The notes: generated by a model from the letters alone, not told the origin. Positions 1-7,266 are shown, numbered from the stretch's first letter. The stretch: 10,229 bases of DNA from an uncultured Collinsella sp. (GCA_902496775.1 CABVCF010000077.1:1-10229), one strand, 5' to 3'. Translations and numbers: made by a program.

Positions 1-363
1 CGTATCGAAGTGATCGAGCGTGACATAGGGGATAACGCCGGCTTTATTGCAGGTGGCAAAGAGCTCGTGATAGAAGGCGACACCCTCGGGGTTAATCTCG
101 CCAGTACCGTTGGGGAAGATGCGGCTCCAAGCGATGGAGACGCGGATACCGTTGATGCCGAAGCGCTGGCACAGGTCGATATCGACCGGGTACTTGTTGT
201 AGAAGTCGCTTGCAGGATCGGGAGAGAAGCGACCCTGAGCAGCCAGGAAATCGTCCCAGGGCACTTTGCCCTTGCCGTGTGTGCGGGTCTCGCCCTCAAC
301 CTGGTAAGCAGCAGTGGCGCCGCCAAACACAAAGCCGTCGGGGAACTGCATGGGGTTGGTCAT
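1..363 (-). CDS. lacG: 6-phospho-beta-galactosidase (GH1), N-terminal part, cut by window edge
   Basis: Family GH1 glycosidase expected to hydrolyse 6-phospho-beta-galactosides in the cytoplasm after PTS uptake. Only the first 121 codons are visible; the gene continues beyond the left edge. The start ATG (361-363) is preceded by AAAGGA with about seven bases of spacing. The visible part carries the GH1 N-terminal signature FGGATAAYQVEG, the DPASDFYNKYP segment typical of LacG, IAWSRIFP, and the conserved His of TLDHFDT at the cut. The catalytic Glu residues and the phosphate-binding loop lie outside, so specificity cannot be read directly. The N-terminus closely resembles the complete GH1 gene at 8786-10225 and less so the one at 5698-7140. 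It is the second gene of an operon, 75 bases after lacE (439-2217). Truncation is due to the window, not a sign of a pseudogene. Confidence 0.9.
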   Translation of the reverse strand, partial: MTNPMQFPDGFVFGGATAAYQVEGETRTHGKGKVPWDDFLAAQGRFSPDPASDFYNKYPVDIDLCQRFGINGIRVSIAWSRIFPNGTGEINPEGVAFYHELFATCNKAGVIPYVTLDHFDT

Positions 364-397
364 GAGTCATCCTTTCTGTGGGATACGAATAGGGAGA

Positions 398-424
398 GGT
401 GCCCGAACTGGGGATCCGGGCACC
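398..424 (-). promoter_or_regulatory. Intercistronic hairpin between lacE and lacG
   Basis: Perfect 8-bp inverted repeat GGTGCCCG / CGGGCACC with an 11-base loop, lying between the lacE stop codon and the lacG ribosome-binding site. On the minus strand it is followed by TCTCCCTATTC, not a T-run, so it is not a convincing intrinsic terminator. It may affect mRNA processing or stability and set the lacE:lacG ratio (inference). A comparable hairpin separates the GH1 and lacE genes of the second operon. Confidence 0.5.
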
Positions 425-438
425 AACAGAGGGAGGAA

Positions 439-2217
439 CTAGTCGAGGTTCTCGCGGAGCCACTTGATGGCGCCAGCGGGGTCGCGGGTAAGGTCGATAT
501 ATTCCTTGCCGCGCGGGGCGAGCAGCTTAATGCCCAGACGATCGGTGTCGGCCTTCATGTCGTTGTAGTAGCTACGAACCTGCGGGGCGAGCACGATGAC
601 GTCGTACTGATCCATGATGGCAGTGTGCTGGCCATAAGCGCCTGCGGAGGAAGCGATGTTCTCTCCGGTCTGTGCGGCACCTTCCTTGATGGCGTTGGCG
701 AGCATGGCAGAGGTGCCGGCGCCGGCGCACAGGACGAGGACCTTCAGGCCATCGACATCCTTCTTGGCGGATGCGTCGGAGACGGGCTCGGGCTGATCGG
801 CGACAGGCTTGCTGTCGGCGGCAGCGGCGGTCGGCTCGACGGAAGCGGCGGTCTGCTCGACAGCGGGCGCAGAGGTACTGGCGGCGATGGTGGCAGCACC
901 ATCGGACTCGAGACCCAGCTCGGCGGCGCGCTCGGCCTCCTGGTCGCAGAGCAGCTTATCGTATGCCTTCAAGAACGGCAGGTAGATGATGGCGTCCAGC
1001 AAGATGATGATTGCGACAAACACCAGGGCGATAAGCTGGAAGTTCGTGGTGATGAAGATGCCGATGGGGGCAGGGGTAGCCCAAGGCACCACGAAGGAGA
1101 AACCGTTCATGCCCACGTTATCGATAAAGAACTTGGCAACACTCACGTTGACGCAGCCGGCGGCAACAAAGGGGATGAGCATGTAGGGGTTAAGGATCAT
1201 CGGCGCGCCAAAGAGCAACGGTTCGTTGACGGCGAAGGCAACAGGAACAATCGAGGCCTTACCGACGGCTTTGAGCTGCTTGGACTTCATAAAGAGAATC
1301 AGCAGAAGCGGCACGATGAAGGTGGCGCCGGTGCCGCCGAACTCACCTACGAGCGACATGTTAAAGGTGAGGGAGTGGGCGGGGTGGCCACCGGCCAGCA
1401 GAACCTGCAGGTTCTCGGCCTGGTTGGCAAGACGGATGGGGTCGATGCCCGGCTGGACAATCGAAGGACCATGGACGCCGATGAACCAGAAGAACGCGGT
1501 GGCTGCCTGGATAAGGATAAGGCCAGGATAGGTTTCTGCAGCGGTAAAGAGCGGGGAAAGCAGTTTAATAAGCAGCTCGGAGAACGGAACGCCCATGAGG
1601 TTGCGCACGACGACATCGATGATGCCGCAGATGATGACGGCGCCGCCAAAGGGGATGATGTCGCGGAAGTTCTGAGCGATGGCGCCCGGGACCTCCTTGG
1701 GCAGCTTAATGGTCAGATCGCGCGAGACGCAGAACTTATAGACCCAAACGGTAATGAACGCGGCGATATAGGCCGAGAACAGACCGCGCGTGCCCATGCT
1801 GGTGCAATCGAAGACCGAAAGTTCGGAGCCGTTGAACTTGGTGGTGAACTGCGTGACTGCGAGCAGCAGCATGCTGCACTGGGCGGCCACCATGGTGGAA
1901 CCGTCGTTGAGCACTTTGCCGGCGGGCATGCGACGGTTCATGGATGCCGTGAAGTTCTTGGCGGTGGTGCCGGCAACCATGATGCCCATGACGCCCATGG
2001 TGAAGTTGTAGAGCTTGTTGCACCAGTCGATGAGCGGCTGGGGCAGCGTGATGCCGACTACGCCGGGAAGGGTGGCGATCAGCAGGAAGATCGAAGAGGT
2101 GAGGACGATGGGCATGCACCCAAGGAATCCGTCCTTAATGGCCTGGAGGTAGATGTTCCTCGAGATCTTCTCAAAGAACGGTTGATGCTTCTCGAGCATC
2201 TTTACGATGGCGTCCAT
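439..2217 (-). CDS. lacE: PTS lactose-type permease EIICB (LacE-like)
   Basis: Membrane permease of the lactose/cellobiose PTS family, 592 aa, fused in the order IIC then IIB like LacE of staphylococci and lactic acid bacteria. The IIC domain (about residues 1-425) is a multi-span membrane protein; it begins with the LacE-like FFEKISRNIYLQAIKDGF segment and contains the substrate-site motifs GVHGPS (His249) and NEPLLFGAP (Glu332). An Ala/Pro/Glu-rich linker (about 436-490) leads to the IIB domain, whose VLVLCAGAGTS motif holds the phosphorylated Cys497. It imports and 6-phosphorylates a beta-galactoside, taking phosphate from a lactose-family EIIA that is not encoded here. The start ATG is preceded by AAAGGAG with about four bases of spacing. 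It is the first gene of the operon with lacG (1-363) and is divergent from lacI at 2493. Lactose is the family expectation; a related diholoside is possible. Confidence 0.9.
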   Translation of the reverse strand: MDAIVKMLEKHQPFFEKISRNIYLQAIKDGFLGCMPIVLTSSIFLLIATLPGVVGITLPQPLIDWCNKLYNFTMGVMGIMVAGTTAKNFTASMNRRMPAGKVLNDGSTMVAAQCSMLLLAVTQFTTKFNGSELSVFDCTSMGTRGLFSAYIAAFITVWVYKFCVSRDLTIKLPKEVPGAIAQNFRDIIPFGGAVIICGIIDVVVRNLMGVPFSELLIKLLSPLFTAAETYPGLILIQAATAFFWFIGVHGPSIVQPGIDPIRLANQAENLQVLLAGGHPAHSLTFNMSLVGEFGGTGATFIVPLLLILFMKSKQLKAVGKASIVPVAFAVNEPLLFGAPMILNPYMLIPFVAAGCVNVSVAKFFIDNVGMNGFSFVVPWATPAPIGIFITTNFQLIALVFVAIIILLDAIIYLPFLKAYDKLLCDQEAERAAELGLESDGAATIAASTSAPAVEQTAASVEPTAAAADSKPVADQPEPVSDASAKKDVDGLKVLVLCAGAGTSAMLANAIKEGAAQTGENIASSAGAYGQHTAIMDQYDVIVLAPQVRSYYNDMKADTDRLGIKLLAPRGKEYIDLTRDPAGAIKWLRENLD

Positions 2218-2294
2218 AGAGCTCCTTTGCTGCTCGATGCGCGATGCATGTGGATGGAACTGGTCGTCGATGGATGGTCAGGACTGCCCGGAAA

Positions 2295-2313
2295 CCTTCC
2301 TGATTAAGGAAGG
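2295..2313. repeat. Short dyad next to the lacE promoter
   Basis: Perfect 7-bp inverted repeat CCTTCCT / AGGAAGG with a 5-base loop. Its loop overlaps the candidate -10 box of the minus-strand lacE promoter. It could be a hairpin at the start of the leader or a site for another regulator. The function is unknown. Confidence 0.35.
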
Positions 2314-2329
2314 CATTGCGAAATGACAA
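2301..2329 (-). promoter_or_regulatory. Candidate lacE promoter
   Basis: On the minus strand a -35-like TTGTCA (2324-2329) is followed, after 17 bases, by TAATCA (2301-2306), a weak -10 match. The -35 lies inside the operator palindrome, so a bound LacI protein would block RNA polymerase. This implies a leader of roughly 75-80 bases before lacE. The -10 is poor, so the exact promoter is uncertain. Confidence 0.35.
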
Positions 2330-2338
2330 CGTTGTCAT
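2323..2338. promoter_or_regulatory. LacI-family operator, cluster 1, primary site
   Basis: Core of a perfect 20-bp palindrome (2321-2340), AAATGACAACGTTGTCATTT, centred on a CG step as is usual for LacI-family operators. As ATG-ACA-ACGT-TGT-CAT it fits the framework shared with the operators near 7261-7430. It overlaps the candidate -35 of lacE and lies beside the divergent lacI gene at 2493, its probable repressor. Confidence 0.75.
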
Positions 2339-2345
2339 TTCGTTA

Positions 2346-2362
2346 ATGACAACGTAAGACAT
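2346..2362. promoter_or_regulatory. LacI-family operator, cluster 1, secondary partial site
   Basis: Repeats the left half-site ATGACAACGT exactly, 23 bp (about two helical turns) from the primary site; the right half is degenerate (AAGACAT). AATGACAAC at 2345-2353 also forms a 9-bp inverted repeat with GTTGTCATT at 2331-2339 across 5 bases. The spacing fits cooperative binding on one DNA face (inference). Confidence 0.5.
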
Positions 2363-2403
2363 TTTTGGAGGAGCAACAAGGATTTACGGGTGAGTGGTCG
2401 ATA

Positions 2404-2420
2404 TTGTCCGGTAAACGGTT
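2404..2420 (+). promoter_or_regulatory. 17-bp motif shared by both lacI upstream regions (copy 1)
   Basis: TTGTCCGGTAAACGGTT matches TTGTTCGGTAAGCGGTT at 7353-7369 at 15 of 17 positions, in the same orientation and upstream of the same kind of gene. It differs from the ATG-N3-ACGT operators. It may bind a common regulator or be left over from duplication. Confidence 0.45.
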
Positions 2421-2444
2421 GATTTATCAGTCAGGCAGGTAGTG

Positions 2445-2450
2445 TATGCT
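2445..2450 (+). promoter_or_regulatory. Candidate -10 of the lacI-1 promoter
   Basis: TATGCT matches four of six positions of the -10 consensus and lies about 42 bases before the chosen GTG start. No -35 with good sequence and standard spacing is seen: TTGATT at 2419-2424 is 20 bases away and TTATCA at 2424-2429 is 15 bases away. Confidence 0.3.
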
Positions 2451-2492
2451 AGAACGCAAAAAACAAGCGATAGAGGACCGAGTGGAGAAGCA

Positions 2493-3503
2493 GTGGCAAC
2501 GATGGACAAGAAAAACGTCTCGATGAACGATGTGGCGATTGCCGCGGGTGTTTCTCTCAAGACGGTGTCGCGCGTGATCAACGAGCCCGATAGCGTGCGA
2601 GAGTCGACGCGCGATAAGGTCCATTCCGCAATGGAGGCGCTCGGGTTTCGAACCAACTTTGCCGCACGTTCGCTCAAGTTGGGCCGTTATGGTTGCATCG
2701 GCGTCGTGCTGTTTCACTTGTCGGGCGGTGCCGTGGACATGATTGACGGTATCGCCGATGCCGCCGAAGAGCGAGGCTTTGCGCTCACGATGATCAAAAA
2801 GCGGGCAGGGGAGAAGATGACCCTTGCCGATGCGGCACGTAGGATGTCGCAGCTGCCTGTTGATGGCATGATCTTCAACCTGCGTCAGATGGTCGATGAC
2901 TTTGATACCTTTGAGGCGCCGAAAGACCTCAAGACGGTGATTATTACGCCGATGGAGCATCCTACCTGCTCCACCGTCAGTGACGACCAAGAGGGCGGCG
3001 CGCGCATGGCGTGCGAGTACTTCTTGAACCACGGGCATAAAAACGTGTACTTCGTCTCTGGTAAGAAAGAGTCGCTGTCGAGCCAGTGCCGTATGAAAGG
3101 TTGGCGTGCGGCACTCGAGGCGCGTGGCATTGAGCCGCCCGAGCCTCTGCAAGGCGATTGGAATGCGGATAGTGGCTATGCCGCTGGCCTTGTGCTTGCC
3201 GATAAACCCGATTGCACGGCGGTCCTCGCTGCTAACGACTGCATGGCAAACGGCATGATGATGGCTCTACGTGACAAAGGGCTCAGTGTGCCCAATGATG
3301 TGTCCGTGATCGGCTTCGACGATGAGCTCTATAAGACGATTCCCAACTCGATTCTGACGTCGGTGAAGTTTCGCCACCGCGAGCTGGGCGTCCGTGCGCT
3401 CAACGAGGTCGTCGCAGGTCTGGAAGCTCCGAGCTCCAGAAGCCGTACGCTCGTCTCGGGCGTGTTGGTCGAGCGTTCCAGCGTAAAGGACTTGCGGGCG
3501 TAG
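2493..3503 (+). CDS. LacI-family transcriptional regulator 1
   Basis: DNA-binding repressor of the LacI/GalR family, 336 aa from the chosen start. It has an N-terminal helix-turn-helix (about residues 10-30; NDVAIAAGVSLKTVSRVIN) with recognition-helix residues Leu22 and Lys23, then a hinge segment with the leucine that normally wedges into the central CG of the operator. A periplasmic-binding-protein-like effector domain follows (about 60-336; LAANDCMANG and VIGFDDE), ending in LVERSSVKDLRA. The GTG start at 2493 is preferred because GGAG (2484-2487) sits five bases before it; ATG at 2502 and an upstream ATG at 2442 are less well placed. It is divergent from lacE (439-2217), with a perfect palindrome between them, and is the likely repressor of that operon. 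The effector is unknown, plausibly a sugar or its phosphate. It is paralogous to 7482-8519. Confidence 0.9.
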   Translation: MATMDKKNVSMNDVAIAAGVSLKTVSRVINEPDSVRESTRDKVHSAMEALGFRTNFAARSLKLGRYGCIGVVLFHLSGGAVDMIDGIADAAEERGFALTMIKKRAGEKMTLADAARRMSQLPVDGMIFNLRQMVDDFDTFEAPKDLKTVIITPMEHPTCSTVSDDQEGGARMACEYFLNHGHKNVYFVSGKKESLSSQCRMKGWRAALEARGIEPPEPLQGDWNADSGYAAGLVLADKPDCTAVLAANDCMANGMMMALRDKGLSVPNDVSVIGFDDELYKTIPNSILTSVKFRHRELGVRALNEVVAGLEAPSSRSRTLVSGVLVERSSVKDLRA

Positions 3504-3526
3504 ACGTGCTCGGCCTATTCCGTTTG

Positions 3527-3581
3527 TCTCGATCTGTAACAACTAGACGGTCAAAAGTGGTCTACATGTTACAGATTGAGA
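3527..3581. repeat. Hairpin A1 of the repeat element
   Basis: Arms TCTCGATCTGTAACA (3527-3541) and TGTTACAGATTGAGA (3567-3581) pair over 15 positions, with one G-T pair that is a G-U wobble in RNA. After a 2x2 internal loop, TAGAC pairs with GTCTA. The apex contains AAAA. Confidence 0.7.
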
Positions 3582-3600
3582 TTTTCGGCTTGGCCTGTGC

Positions 3601-3665
3601 GTTCATCTCGATCTGTAACAGCTAGGACCGAAAAACTCGGCTAGATGTTACAGATTGAGATGAAC
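3601..3665. repeat. Hairpin A2 of the repeat element
   Basis: Arms of 20 bases (3601-3620 and 3646-3665) pair at every position apart from one G-T. Inside, CTAG pairs with CTAG and CCGA with TCGG around an AAAAC loop, giving an almost continuous stem of nearly 30 bp. It shares the TCTCGATCTGTAACA / TGTTACAGATTGAGA arms with hairpin A1. Confidence 0.75.
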
Positions 3666-3689
3666 AGGAGGACGGGTGCGGTCTAAACA

Positions 3690-3728
3690 AAATGGCCCGC
3701 GCATCACACATCGATGCACGGGCCATTT
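3690..3728 (-). terminator. Intrinsic terminator of the lacG-lacE operon 2
   Basis: Arms AAATGGCCCG (3690-3699) and CGGGCCATTT (3719-3728) are perfectly complementary, and the loop holds a further GCATC / GATGC pairing. On the minus strand the stem is followed by TGTTT, about 30 bases after the lacE stop codon at 3761. The plus strand also has a T-rich tail (ATTTATTGTCT), so it may work in both directions and also end the lacI-1 transcript. Confidence 0.8.
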
Positions 3729-3760
3729 ATTGTCTGCAAGCGGCAGGTGGTGTCAGCGTC

Positions 3761-5521
3761 TTATGCCTCGAGGTTTTCCTCGATCCAGGCGACGGCACCC
3801 TTGGGATCCTTAGTGAGGTCGATGTACTGTTTGCCCTTGGGCGACAGCAGCGTGATGCCCAGGCGGTCGGTGTCGGCCTTCATCTCGTTGTAATAGGTGC
3901 GAACCTGCGGAGCCAGGACGATGACGTTGTACTGGTCCATGATGGCGTAGTGGCTGCCGTAGGCACCGGCGTTGGCGGTAATGTCGATGCCCAGCTCGTC
4001 GGCGCCTTCCTTAAGCGCGTTGGCGAGCAGTGCAGAGGTGCCGGCGCCAGCGCACAGAACCAGAACCCTCAGATCCTTGCCCTTAAGGGCGGACGGAGCT
4101 GCGGAGGCCTCAGTGGCAGAAGCGGTCTCGACAACAGGAGCCTCAACGGCGGGGGCGGCAGCGGTCTTGACGGCCTTGGTCTCCTCGGCCTCTTCTTCGG
4201 CCAGGGTCTCGGCCTCCTGCTTGCACAGGACGTTGTCGTAGGCCTTGCAGAACGGGTAGTAGATCAAGAAGTCAACGACCAGCAGGACGACAACCAGGAC
4301 CAGAGAGATCGGCTGGAAGTTGGTGTCGATGAAGGTGCCGATCGGTCCGGGGAGTGCCCACGGCATGGCATAGATAAAGCCGTTCATGCCCAAAAAGTCG
4401 ATGAAGAACTTACCAATGAGGACGTTGGCCACGGGGGCAAACAGGAACGGGATCAGGAAGTACGGGTTGAGGATGATGGGCGCGGCGAACAGCAGCGGCT
4501 CGTTGACGGCGAACATCACGGGCACGACAGAGGCTTTGCCGACGGCCTTGAGCTGCTTGGAGCGCATAAAGAGCAGGAAGATGATCGGGACAATGAACGT
4601 GGCGCCGGTGCCGCCGAGTTCGCCGATGTAGTTACCGAAGTTTTCGGTCAGGGCGAGGGCGGGGTGACCGCCGGCCTGCAGCGTGGCGAGGTTGGTGGTG
4701 ATGTTGCCAAACAGCGCGGCGTTGAGGGCAGGCTTAACGACCGAGGGGCCGTGGATGCCCATGAACCAGAACAGCGGGATCATGAACCAGATGAGGGCGA
4801 GGCCGGCGTAGGAATCGGCAGCGGCGAACAGCGGGCTCACCAGCGTGGAGATGACGTTGGCAAACGGGACGGCCAAGCAGGTGCGGCAGATAACGTCGAT
4901 GACGGCGACAAACAGGATGGAGAAGCTGAAGGCGAAGATGTCGCGGAAGTTCTGGGCGATGGCGCCGGGGACTTCTTTGGGCAGCTTGATGGTGATGTCT
5001 CGCTTAATGCAGAAGGCATAGATGTTGACCGTGGCAAATGCGGCGACAAAGGAGCTCAGCAGGCCCTTGGTGCCCATGTTGTCGGTAAAGAACACCGAGA
5101 CATCGGCGCCGTCGATCTTGGCACTCGTCTGGGTAACGGCCAAGATGAGCATAGCGCACATGGCGGCGACCATGGTGCTCGTGGCGTTGATGGCCTTGCC
5201 GGCAGGCATGCGGCGGTTCTTGGAGCCGGTCAGCGCGCTTGCGGTGGTGCCGGCGACCATGATGCCCACGACGCCCATCGTGAAGTTGTAAACCTTGTTG
5301 CAGAAGTTCACGACGTCGACGTTCCACCAGTCGGGCAGCGTAAAGCCGCCGACCGTGGCGACAACGCCCGGCAGGGTCGAAATAAGCAGGAAGACAGAAG
5401 AAGACAGGATGATGGGCATTGCTGCCAAAAAGCCGTCTTTAATGGCCTGAAGGTAGATGTTCTTAGAGACCTTGTCGAAGTACGGCTGACCTTTCTCCAA
5501 GAACTTAACGATCGATTCCAT
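3761..5521 (-). CDS. lacE: PTS lactose-type permease EIICB (LacE-like), second copy
   Basis: Paralogue of 439-2217, 586 aa, again IIC followed by IIB. The IIC domain (about residues 1-430) has the LacE-type start (SKNIYLQAIKDGF), the motif GIHGPS with His257, and NEPLLFAAP with Glu341. The linker (about 436-482) is rich in Glu, Ala and Pro. The IIB domain carries VLVLCAGAGTS with phosphocysteine Cys490 and ends DPKGAVAWIEENLEA. The ATG start has GAGGAG eight bases upstream. It is the second gene of its operon, 176 bases after the GH1 gene at 5698-7140; that gap contains a long hairpin. Loop and linker sequences differ clearly from copy 1, including a longer periplasm-side stretch near residues 55-70, so substrate preference may differ. 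The EIIA partner is not encoded in the window. Confidence 0.9.
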   Translation of the reverse strand: MESIVKFLEKGQPYFDKVSKNIYLQAIKDGFLAAMPIILSSSVFLLISTLPGVVATVGGFTLPDWWNVDVVNFCNKVYNFTMGVVGIMVAGTTASALTGSKNRRMPAGKAINATSTMVAAMCAMLILAVTQTSAKIDGADVSVFFTDNMGTKGLLSSFVAAFATVNIYAFCIKRDITIKLPKEVPGAIAQNFRDIFAFSFSILFVAVIDVICRTCLAVPFANVISTLVSPLFAAADSYAGLALIWFMIPLFWFMGIHGPSVVKPALNAALFGNITTNLATLQAGGHPALALTENFGNYIGELGGTGATFIVPIIFLLFMRSKQLKAVGKASVVPVMFAVNEPLLFAAPIILNPYFLIPFLFAPVANVLIGKFFIDFLGMNGFIYAMPWALPGPIGTFIDTNFQPISLVLVVVLLVVDFLIYYPFCKAYDNVLCKQEAETLAEEEAEETKAVKTAAAPAVEAPVVETASATEASAAPSALKGKDLRVLVLCAGAGTSALLANALKEGADELGIDITANAGAYGSHYAIMDQYNVIVLAPQVRTYYNEMKADTDRLGITLLSPKGKQYIDLTKDPKGAVAWIEENLEA

Positions 5522-5629
5522 AGTTCACGCTCCTCTTTGCATGAAATCTTAATGGCATGGACGTTGAAAACCTATATGGTCTCCCGCTTGCTAAAAGCCC
5601 GGGTGCAGGCGGGGTCGGTCCCAGGGGGA

Positions 5630-5676
5630 GAGAGGGGAGCGGCTGGGTTTGTATCGCATAGGGCCGCTCCCTTCTC
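5630..5676 (-). promoter_or_regulatory. Long intercistronic hairpin between lacG and lacE, operon 2
   Basis: Arms GAGAGGGGAGCGGC (5630-5643) and GCCGCTCCCTTCTC (5663-5676) pair at 13 of 14 positions around a 19-base loop, just after the GH1 stop codon. On the minus strand the stem is followed by TCCCCCTGGG rather than a T-run, so full termination is unlikely. It is more likely a processing or 3'-end stabilising structure that would keep GH1 mRNA more abundant than lacE mRNA (inference). Confidence 0.55.
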
Positions 5677-5697
5677 GGGGGAAAGCGAGGCGATGCG

Positions 5698-7140
5698 CTA
5701 CTGCGCGTCCGCCATAGTGTCGGCGAGCTCCTTGTACCAGAGTGCCGACTGCTTGATGTAGCGTTTTTGCGTGTCGAAGTCGATGTAGAACAGGCCGTAG
5801 CGCTTGTTATAGCCGTTGGCCCACGAGAACTGGTCCTGCAGGCTCCAGATAAAGTAGCCCTGGACGTCGACGCCCTCGGCGCGCGCCTGGAGCACCTTCT
5901 CCATGTGCTGGTCGACAAAGTCGATGCGCTCGGGATCGGCGACGATGCCGTTTGCGCCGGGCTCGGGGTCCTTGTGGCCCAGGCCGTTTTCGGTGATATA
6001 GATGACGGGGAGGTTGGGATAGGTGGCGCTGATGTGCTTGAGCGTGTCGTAGAGGCCTTGCGGGTAGATGAGCCAATCCCAGTCGGTGGTGGGGATACCC
6101 GGCATATCGACCTGCTGCCCGACGCCCTTAAACTTAAAGCACGAGGTGCCCTTGTCTCCGGTGCCGTTAAAGCTGTTGGTTGACTCGCCATCGTAGGCGG
6201 CGATAAACGCCGACTGATAGTAGTTGAGGCCGAACATATCGTTGCGGGGCGCCGCCTTGGCGAGCTCCTCCATGTCGCTGTCCTCAACCGTAAGTGTGGC
6301 GTTGTTGGCACGCAGAATCTCGTTGATGAGTGAGAGGGTGCGCGCGGAGTAGTGACCCAGGAAGGCGCCGTCCATGATGAAGTCGGTGTAGAAGGCGTTG
6401 TACAGGTCGGCGGCGTGCTGGTCGGCGGGCGAGTCGGTGGCAGGATATGCCGGCGTCAGGACGTTGACCATGCCAATGCGTCCGCCCAGGTGCTCGGTCT
6501 CGTCAAGATCCTTATACAGGTTGACGGCGCGGGCGTGGGCAACGAGCTCGTTGTGCTGGCTCTGGATGCCGCTCGTCACATCAAAGTGATGGTTGGGCGG
6601 GAAGTTGCCTTGGATGTATTGGGAGTGCGAGAGGCTGATGAGCTCGTTGATGGTGAACCAATTCTTGACCTCGCGGAACTCGCGGAAGCAGAACTCGGCA
6701 TAGCGCACATAGGCGTCGACGGTCTTGCGGTTGAGCCAGTCGCCCTGGTTGAACAGGGCGGCGGGGGAGTCAAAGTGATGCAGGGACACATAGGGCTCGA
6801 CGCCATACTTTTTGCAGCAGGCGAACAGCTCGTGGTAGTGCTTAACGCCCTCGGCGAGGGGTTCGGCATCGTCGCCGTTGGGGAAGATGCGGGTCCAGGC
6901 GATGGACACACGAATGGCGTTGAGTCCATGCTCGGCAGAAAGGCGGATATCCTCCTCGTAGCGGTTGTAGAAATCACTGGCCGGGTCGGGCAAAAAGCGA
7001 CCCTGGGCGACAAGGTAATCGTCCCACATGGTCTTACCCTTGCCTGCCACCTTCGTGGAACCTTCCGTTTGGTACGCGGCGGTTGCGGCGCCCCAAACAA
7101 AGCCCTTCGGCAGCTGCTGTACGCGGTTTAGCAAAGACAT
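5698..7140 (-). CDS. lacG: 6-phospho-beta-galactosidase-type GH1 enzyme, second copy
   Basis: GH1 glycosidase of 480 aa, close to the usual LacG length. It has the N-terminal FVWGAATAAYQTEG motif, acid/base Glu166 in FTINEL, nucleophile Glu384 in YITENGLG, and a phosphate loop FSWANGYNKRY with Ser439, Lys446 and Tyr448. Trp440 directly after the Ser is the residue that marks 6-phospho-beta-galactosidases (Trp429 of lactococcal LacG); 6-phospho-beta-glucosidases have a smaller residue there. It is more divergent than the other two GH1 genes, so related 6-phosphoglycosides are possible. Two ATGs lie six bases apart (7146 and 7140); AGAGGG is three bases from the first and nine from the second, so 7140 is preferred. 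It is the first gene of the operon with lacE (3761-5521), divergent from lacI at 7482. Confidence 0.9.
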   Translation of the reverse strand: MSLLNRVQQLPKGFVWGAATAAYQTEGSTKVAGKGKTMWDDYLVAQGRFLPDPASDFYNRYEEDIRLSAEHGLNAIRVSIAWTRIFPNGDDAEPLAEGVKHYHELFACCKKYGVEPYVSLHHFDSPAALFNQGDWLNRKTVDAYVRYAEFCFREFREVKNWFTINELISLSHSQYIQGNFPPNHHFDVTSGIQSQHNELVAHARAVNLYKDLDETEHLGGRIGMVNVLTPAYPATDSPADQHAADLYNAFYTDFIMDGAFLGHYSARTLSLINEILRANNATLTVEDSDMEELAKAAPRNDMFGLNYYQSAFIAAYDGESTNSFNGTGDKGTSCFKFKGVGQQVDMPGIPTTDWDWLIYPQGLYDTLKHISATYPNLPVIYITENGLGHKDPEPGANGIVADPERIDFVDQHMEKVLQARAEGVDVQGYFIWSLQDQFSWANGYNKRYGLFYIDFDTQKRYIKQSALWYKELADTMADAQ

Positions 7141-7237
7141 ATGCATACACCCTCTCGTCTCGCTGTTCGATATTGTGCGTTTGCGCTCAGGAGGCTCCCT
7201 GGTTAGCGTTCAGCGGTGAAAAAGCCCGATAAACACT

Positions 7238-7266
7238 ATCTTAAAATGATTAGAACCAAAATGAGC
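7238..7266 (-). promoter_or_regulatory. Candidate lacG-2 promoter
   Basis: On the minus strand TAAGAT (7238-7243) matches four of six -10 positions. The segment 17 bases upstream (GCTCAT, 7261-7266) is a poor -35 and is part of an operator. The promoter may depend on an activator or be placed slightly differently; this is a weak call. Confidence 0.3.

Larger units (their letters stand above)
3520..3667. repeat. Paired-hairpin repeat element, copy A
   Basis: About 150 bases made of two related long hairpins (3527-3581 and 3601-3665) separated by about 19 bases. It starts 16 bases after the stop codon of the upstream lacI gene. A second copy follows the other lacI gene at 8528-8677. Hairpin sequences are well conserved between copies while the spacers are mostly diverged. 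The ends are a weak inverted repeat (CCGTTTGTCTCGAT at the left, degenerate at the right). There is no ORF inside and no T-run after the hairpins. It looks like a REP/BIME-type or MITE-like intergenic repeat; the role is unknown. Confidence 0.75.

Noticed and set aside
1..363. lacG-1 as a truncated pseudogene
   Set aside because: The frame is open to the first base of the window and all visible GH1 motifs are intact; the truncation is the window edge.
398..424. Intrinsic terminator after lacE-1
   Set aside because: No T-run follows the stem on the minus strand, and lacG with a good ribosome-binding site begins only 75 bases after lacE.
10..2307. Plus-strand open frame of 765 codons opposite lacG-1 and lacE-1
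   Set aside because: It is in codon register with the minus-strand genes, so its stops would need the sense codons TTA, CTA or TCA, which this GC-rich genome avoids. The translation is low-complexity (Gly, Asp, Glu, His-rich) with no domain, and the minus-strand genes have full family signatures.
2427..3152. Minus-strand open frame opposite lacI-1 (and a similar one at 7413-8468 opposite lacI-2)
   Set aside because: Both are in codon register with clear LacI-family genes and are explained by avoidance of TTA, CTA and TCA. Having a shadow at both paralogues reflects shared ancestry of the sense genes.
3520..3667. CRISPR-like array from the repeated arm sequences
   Set aside because: There are only two hairpin units per locus, they are inverted repeats rather than direct repeats with unique spacers, and no cas gene is present.
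3692..5761. Plus-strand open frame of 689 codons opposite lacE-2
   Set aside because: Same register effect as for lacE-1. It begins inside a terminator stem and has no ribosome-binding site or recognisable domain.
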